Assembly: GCA_945861915.1 (NCBI GenBank)
Contig: CAMAWK010000089.1
Location: forward strand, 1-9,276
Direction: 5' to 3'
Length of the DNA: 9,276 nucleotides
Source of the DNA: Flavobacterium psychrophilum
GTDB taxonomy: Bacteria; Bacteroidota; Bacteroidia; Flavobacteriales; Flavobacteriaceae
Part shown: positions 6,406 through 9,276 of the stretch, piece after piece
Numbering within the stretch: the first letter of the stretch is position 1
Layout: each line of letters opens with the position of its first letter
Notes under the pieces: model-generated
Databases searched by the model: none
Told to the model about the DNA's origin: nothing
What the model saw: the letters and a program-made list of their open reading frames with translations, nothing else
Made by a program: the position numbers and the translations under genes

Positions 6406-7122
6406 ATGAAAACTAACTATTTTTCTCAATATAGTCAAGATAAATTCTTAAATGAGGTAGTTTTTTCTAATAAAAAAAGAGGTTTTTATATAGATATTGG
6501 TGCTCATGATGGTGTTTCTTTTAGTAATTCCTTATTTTTTGAGAAGTACAATAACTGGGATGGTATTTGTGTAGAACCAAATCCTGTAGTTTTTAGTAAA
6601 TTAATTTCACATAGAAATTCTACTAACATGAATGTTTGTATTGGAAATGAAAATAAAACAGTAAAATTTACTCAAATCGAAGGGTACTCTGAAATGTTAA
6701 GTGGAATTACAGAAAGATATGACGATAGACATATTCAAAGAATTAACAATGCTATTCTAAAAAATGGAGGAAAAAGAAATGAGATTGAGGTTCAAATGAT
6801 AACATTGGATAGTATTGATGGGTTGAAAGATAGAAAAATTGATTTTATATCTATTGATACTGAAGGGAATGAATACGATATAATAAAAGCGATTGATTTT
6901 GATTTATTAGATATTAAATCTTTAGTAATTGAAAATAATTATAAAAATAATCAGATTAAAGATTATTTAAGTTTATTTGGATTTGAACTAATTTATAAAT
7001 TAGATTGTGACGAAGTGTTTTTGAATAAAGAATACTTATCTATTGGGATAAAATCAAAAATTTTGGTTTTAAAATTAAAATCGATATTAAAAAAGATAAT
7101 TATGAAAATGAAATTAAGCTAA
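6406..7122 (+). CDS. FkbM family S-adenosylmethionine-dependent methyltransferase
   Basis: The 238-residue protein begins with YSQDKFL, a typical opening of FkbM proteins. It has the SAM-binding motif GFYIDIGAHDG (26-36), the acidic VEPNP (Glu57) after the next strand, and DFISIDTEGNEYDII (Asp151, Glu153, Gly154), which matches the conserved D-x-EG-x-E core. The last 25 residues are Lys- and Ile/Leu-rich and could form a basic amphipathic helix. FkbM enzymes are O-methyltransferases; in polysaccharide loci they are thought to methylate sugar hydroxyls, but the target here is unknown. The coding sequence is visibly more AT-rich than neuB-neuC-neuA-asnB, with many AAT/AAA/ATA codons, suggesting a separate origin. 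It follows asnB after 48 bases. That gap has an 8-bp all-AT inverted repeat (6366-6373 with 6381-6388) and a weak promoter-like pair (ATTG 6362-6365, TAAATTAT 6386-6393), so transcription may be read-through or partly independent. Confidence 0.85.
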   Translation: MKTNYFSQYSQDKFLNEVVFSNKKRGFYIDIGAHDGVSFSNSLFFEKYNNWDGICVEPNPVVFSKLISHRNSTNMNVCIGNENKTVKFTQIEGYSEMLSGITERYDDRHIQRINNAILKNGGKRNEIEVQMITLDSIDGLKDRKIDFISIDTEGNEYDIIKAIDFDLLDIKSLVIENNYKNNQIKDYLSLFGFELIYKLDCDEVFLNKEYLSIGIKSKILVLKLKSILKKIIMKMKLS

Positions 7123-7250
7123 TAATAAAATCAACCCAAAACGATAAAAATCCCAACAATGCTATTTAACTCTTTCTCTTTTTTGCTTTTTCCTTAAATT
7201 TGTTTTAGTTTTTGACAGGATTTTTTTGAAATTTGAATTGTTATAATATT

Positions 7251-7274
7251 TTGTTTCTTAAAGAAAACAATTTT
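7251..7274 (+). terminator. Weak candidate terminator in the fkbM-ATPase gap
   Basis: The TTG at 7251-7253 plus TTTCT at 7254-7258 can pair with AGAAA at 7262-7266 and CAA at 7268-7270, leaving A7267 as a bulge and a 3-base loop. TTTTATT follows from 7271. It sits before the promoter at 7286 and would end the upstream polysaccharide unit. The stem has only two G-C pairs, so this is weak. The rest of the 213-base gap is T-rich and contains no supported gene. Confidence 0.2.
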
Positions 7275-7285
7275 ATTAATAAACG

Positions 7286-7317
7286 TTTGTTATATAAAAC
7301 GATTTTGCTTATTTTTG
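7286..7317 (+). promoter_or_regulatory. Bacteroidetes-type promoter for the second ATPase gene
   Basis: TTTG at 7286-7289 and TATTTTTG at 7310-7317 are separated by 20 bases. This fully matches the known Bacteroidetes sigma-ABfr pattern TTTG, 19-21 bases, TAnnTTTG. Transcription would begin near 7324, leaving a leader of about 12 bases before the ATG at 7336. The site argues against the in-frame TTG at 7315 as a start, because that codon lies inside the -7 element. Confidence 0.6.
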
Positions 7318-7335
7318 TTTTTTACAAAATACAAA

Positions 7336-8532
7336 ATGGAACAATTATTTGAAAAATACCGACAAAAACTGCAATATACTTCTACAACGATAATAAGAAG
7401 TATAATGAATGATATTGATTGGAATTCAAGATTAATTGGTATAAAAGGCGCTAGAGGAATTGGAAAAACCACTTTGTTGTTGCAGTATATTAATATACAC
7501 TTGAAAGAGGAACAAGACAAAGCCTTGTATGTTAGTTTAGATAACATTTGGTTTAGCAATCATTCCTTGGTTGAATTGGTTGATTATTTTGTAAAAAGAG
7601 AAGGGAAATATTTGTTTCTGGATGAGGTTCATAAATACCCCAATTGGTCGCAGGAACTCAAAAATATATATGATGATTTTCCGACTTTGAAGGTCGTTTT
7701 TACGGGTTCTTCCTTATTAGAAATTTTGAATGCTCGTGCTGATTTGAGTCGTAGAGCCATCGTTTACAAGATGCAAGGACTTTCGTTTCGAGAATTTATA
7801 GCTTTTGAAACGGGTTTACTTTTAGATTCTTACTCTTTGGAAGAAGTACTTGAAAATCATGTTGAAATTTCTAAAACAGTACTTTCTAAAATAAAACCAT
7901 TACCACTTTTTGAATTGTATTTAAAACAAGGCTACTATCCTTTTTATAAAGAAAATCCTGAATTGTATGGTTCTATTTTGATGGAAATTATCAATATGTC
8001 CCTCGAAATTGAATTGCCATTACTCCGAAAAGTAGATTTGGGGTATGTTTATAAAATAAAACAACTGTTGTTAATTATTTCAGAATCGGTACCTTTTGTT
8101 CCTAATACCACGAAGTTGAGTGAAAAAATGGGAATCGTAAGAGGAACGCTATTGCTGTATCTTCATTATTTAGACGAAATTGGTATTACTCGTAATTTGA
8201 ATAAAGAATCGGGTGGCGTAAGTAAATTGCAAAAACCTAACAAAATTTTTCTGGATAATCCGAATTTGATGTATGCTATCGCACCTAAATCAAACAATAT
8301 AGGTAATAGGAGAGAAAGTTTTTTTGCCAATCAATTGGGCTATCAACATGCATTGAGTTATGTAGAGCAAACGGATTTTTTAGTAGATAATGACTATTAT
8401 TTTGAAATAGGGGGAAAAGGCAAAAACACCAAGCAAATAAGAGAGTTGACAAACGCTTTTATAGCTGCCGACGATATAGAGTTTGGGTATAATAACACTA
8501 TTCCATTGTGGTTGTTTGGTTTTTTGTATTAG
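7336..8532 (+). CDS. AAA family ATP-binding protein (second, DUF4143-like ATPase)
   Basis: From the ATG at 7336 the protein has 398 residues. It has Walker A GARGIGKTT (38-46, Lys44), Walker B YLFLDEVHKY (92-101, Asp96-Glu97), sensor-like VVFTGSSLLEI (Ser125-Ser126), and SFREFIAFETG. A helical and winged-helix-like middle part follows (TKLSEKMGIVRGTLLLYLHYLDE), then KIFLDNPNLMYAI and a C-terminal TDFLVDNDYYFEIGGKGKNTKQI. The Asp followed by FEIGGK is compatible with a PD-(D/E)XK-type core. It shares architecture with the ATPase at 573-1733 but is clearly a different subfamily: the Walker A, sensor and C-terminal motifs all differ. Function is unknown; it is not a recognisable polysaccharide enzyme. 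It has its own promoter, and the next gene starts 31 bases downstream and may be read through from it. Confidence 0.88.
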   Translation: MEQLFEKYRQKLQYTSTTIIRSIMNDIDWNSRLIGIKGARGIGKTTLLLQYINIHLKEEQDKALYVSLDNIWFSNHSLVELVDYFVKREGKYLFLDEVHKYPNWSQELKNIYDDFPTLKVVFTGSSLLEILNARADLSRRAIVYKMQGLSFREFIAFETGLLLDSYSLEEVLENHVEISKTVLSKIKPLPLFELYLKQGYYPFYKENPELYGSILMEIINMSLEIELPLLRKVDLGYVYKIKQLLLIISESVPFVPNTTKLSEKMGIVRGTLLLYLHYLDEIGITRNLNKESGGVSKLQKPNKIFLDNPNLMYAIAPKSNNIGNRRESFFANQLGYQHALSYVEQTDFLVDNDYYFEIGGKGKNTKQIRELTNAFIAADDIEFGYNNTIPLWLFGFLY

Positions 8533-8563
8533 CAAATTTAGATGTAAAAACAAATCGTTTACA

Positions 8564-9276
8564 ATGAAAAAACTGGGAATAGTCATAACAGATGGAGTAG
8601 GTTTTCGTAATTTTATTATGAGTGATTTTTGTATGGAAGTCAGTCAGCAATTTGACGAAGTTATTATTTATTCAGGTTTGCCAATCACTGCTTTTCCATT
8701 ATCAATTCAAGAGAAATGTACGGTAAAAGAGTTAGAAATTCATGAAGAAGGGAAGACGAGTTGGTTTTTCCGGAAATGGAAAGAGGTAGCGCATTTGCAA
8801 AAGTATCGTTCCATTTATGGGATGAAAGATTGTTTGGTTTCAGGCTATCCAAAAACAAATTCTGCTAGGTCAATATTGGTAAAATGCATTTATTTTTTGA
8901 CTCGTTTTTTTCATTCGGATAGGAGTATTTTAGCTATTGAAAAGAGACAGTTTCATTTTTTTTCTAAAAATAAAACTACTCAATCTTATTTTCAATTGCT
9001 TCAACAAGACCAACCTTCCCATGTTTTTTTTACGCATCAAAGACCACCTTATGTAGCTCCTTTTTTGTATGCTGCTCAACAATTAAAAATTCCGGTAAGT
9101 ACCTTTATTTTTAGCTGGGATAATCTCGCTTCAAAAGGACGAATGATGGGAACTTTTGATTTTTATTTGGTTTGGAGTGATTTAATGAAAACCGAATTGT
9201 TGTATTTTTATCCAAACACAAAAAACGAAAATGTGCAAGTAGTTGGAACGCCTCAATTTGAGCCTTATGTGATGGG
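8564..9276 (+). CDS. Glycosyltransferase-like protein, N-terminal part (3' end outside window)
   Basis: An open frame starts at ATG 8564 and runs to the end of the window: 237 complete codons, no stop. The protein begins MKKLGIVITDGVGFRNF, a hydrophobic first strand followed by a glycine-containing turn as in GT-B folds. It contains WFFRKWKEVAHLQKY, FFTHQRPPYVAPFLYAA, TFIFSWDNLASKGRM and FYLVWSDLMKTELL, and near the end VVGTPQFEPYVM. The WDNLASKG and VGTPQFEPY segments are, from memory, shared by a conserved Flavobacteriaceae family usually labelled UDP-glycosyltransferase or hypothetical, found in polysaccharide loci. No signal peptide or clear membrane span is evident, so it should act in the cytoplasm. 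The donor-binding C-terminal domain would be beyond the window. It resumes the glycan-building theme after the ATPase gene. Coding is convincing; the enzymatic role is moderately sure. Confidence 0.7.
   Translation, partial: MKKLGIVITDGVGFRNFIMSDFCMEVSQQFDEVIIYSGLPITAFPLSIQEKCTVKELEIHEEGKTSWFFRKWKEVAHLQKYRSIYGMKDCLVSGYPKTNSARSILVKCIYFLTRFFHSDRSILAIEKRQFHFFSKNKTTQSYFQLLQQDQPSHVFFTHQRPPYVAPFLYAAQQLKIPVSTFIFSWDNLASKGRMMGTFDFYLVWSDLMKTELLYFYPNTKNENVQVVGTPQFEPYVM

Noticed and set aside
7123..7285. Gene remnant in the gap after fkbM
   Set aside because: Short translations on both strands give only low-complexity Lys/Phe-rich peptides broken by stops, with no match to a known family.
7315..7335. 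TTG at 7315 as the start of the second ATPase
   Set aside because: The codon lies within the -7 promoter element 7310-7317, upstream of the expected transcript start; the ATG at 7336 fits.

Overview
The window is AT-rich, and its gene starts have A-rich leaders without clear Shine-Dalgarno sequences. One promoter matches the Bacteroidetes pattern (TTTG, about 20 bases, TAnnTTTG). The protein families are also typical of this group. I infer a member of the Bacteroidota, most likely Flavobacteriaceae (Flavobacterium-like). The region is part of a surface-polysaccharide (O-antigen or capsule type) biosynthesis locus, with every recognised gene on the + strand.

Layout: (1) bases 1-351 are the C-terminal end of a membrane-associated family 2 glycosyltransferase whose start lies outside the window. 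(2) Bases 352-572 are a very AT-rich gap. It holds a perfect 21-bp-stem hairpin just after the glycosyltransferase, a possible promoter, and a second, degenerate copy of the hairpin that runs into the next gene's start codon. (3) 573-1733 encodes an ATPase of the ATP-binding/DUF4143 type with a C-terminal PD-(D/E)XK-like domain. (4) 1751-6357 is a tightly packed set of four genes, neuB-neuC-neuA-asnB, with 4-bp overlap, 1-bp gap and 1-bp overlap at the three junctions. (5) 6406-7122 is a very AT-rich FkbM-type methyltransferase. (6) 7123-7335 is a gap with a good Bacteroidetes promoter. (7) 7336-8532 is a second, different ATPase of the same broad class. (8) From 8564 to the end is the N-terminal part of a glycosyltransferase-like protein.

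How the genes work together: NeuC should hydrolyse and epimerise a UDP-HexNAc sugar, NeuB should condense the resulting mannosamine-type sugar with phosphoenolpyruvate to a nonulosonic acid, and NeuA should activate it with CTP. The class II glutamine amidotransferase (AsnB family) and the FkbM methyltransferase are then candidates for tailoring the sugar or the finished glycan. The window contains no LegB/LegC/LegH- or PseB/PseC/PseH-like genes. The simplest product is therefore N-acetylneuraminic acid, but a legionaminic-type acid cannot be excluded because the locus continues on both sides. No sialyltransferase, flippase or polymerase is recognised here.

The least explained parts are the two P-loop ATPases that bracket the pathway, the duplicated hairpin whose second copy overlaps a start codon, and the variant active-site residues in AsnB (Gln for the usual Glu) and NeuB (Lys for an Arg of the substrate-binding C-terminal domain). 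I found no tRNA, rRNA, CRISPR array, transposase or integrase.
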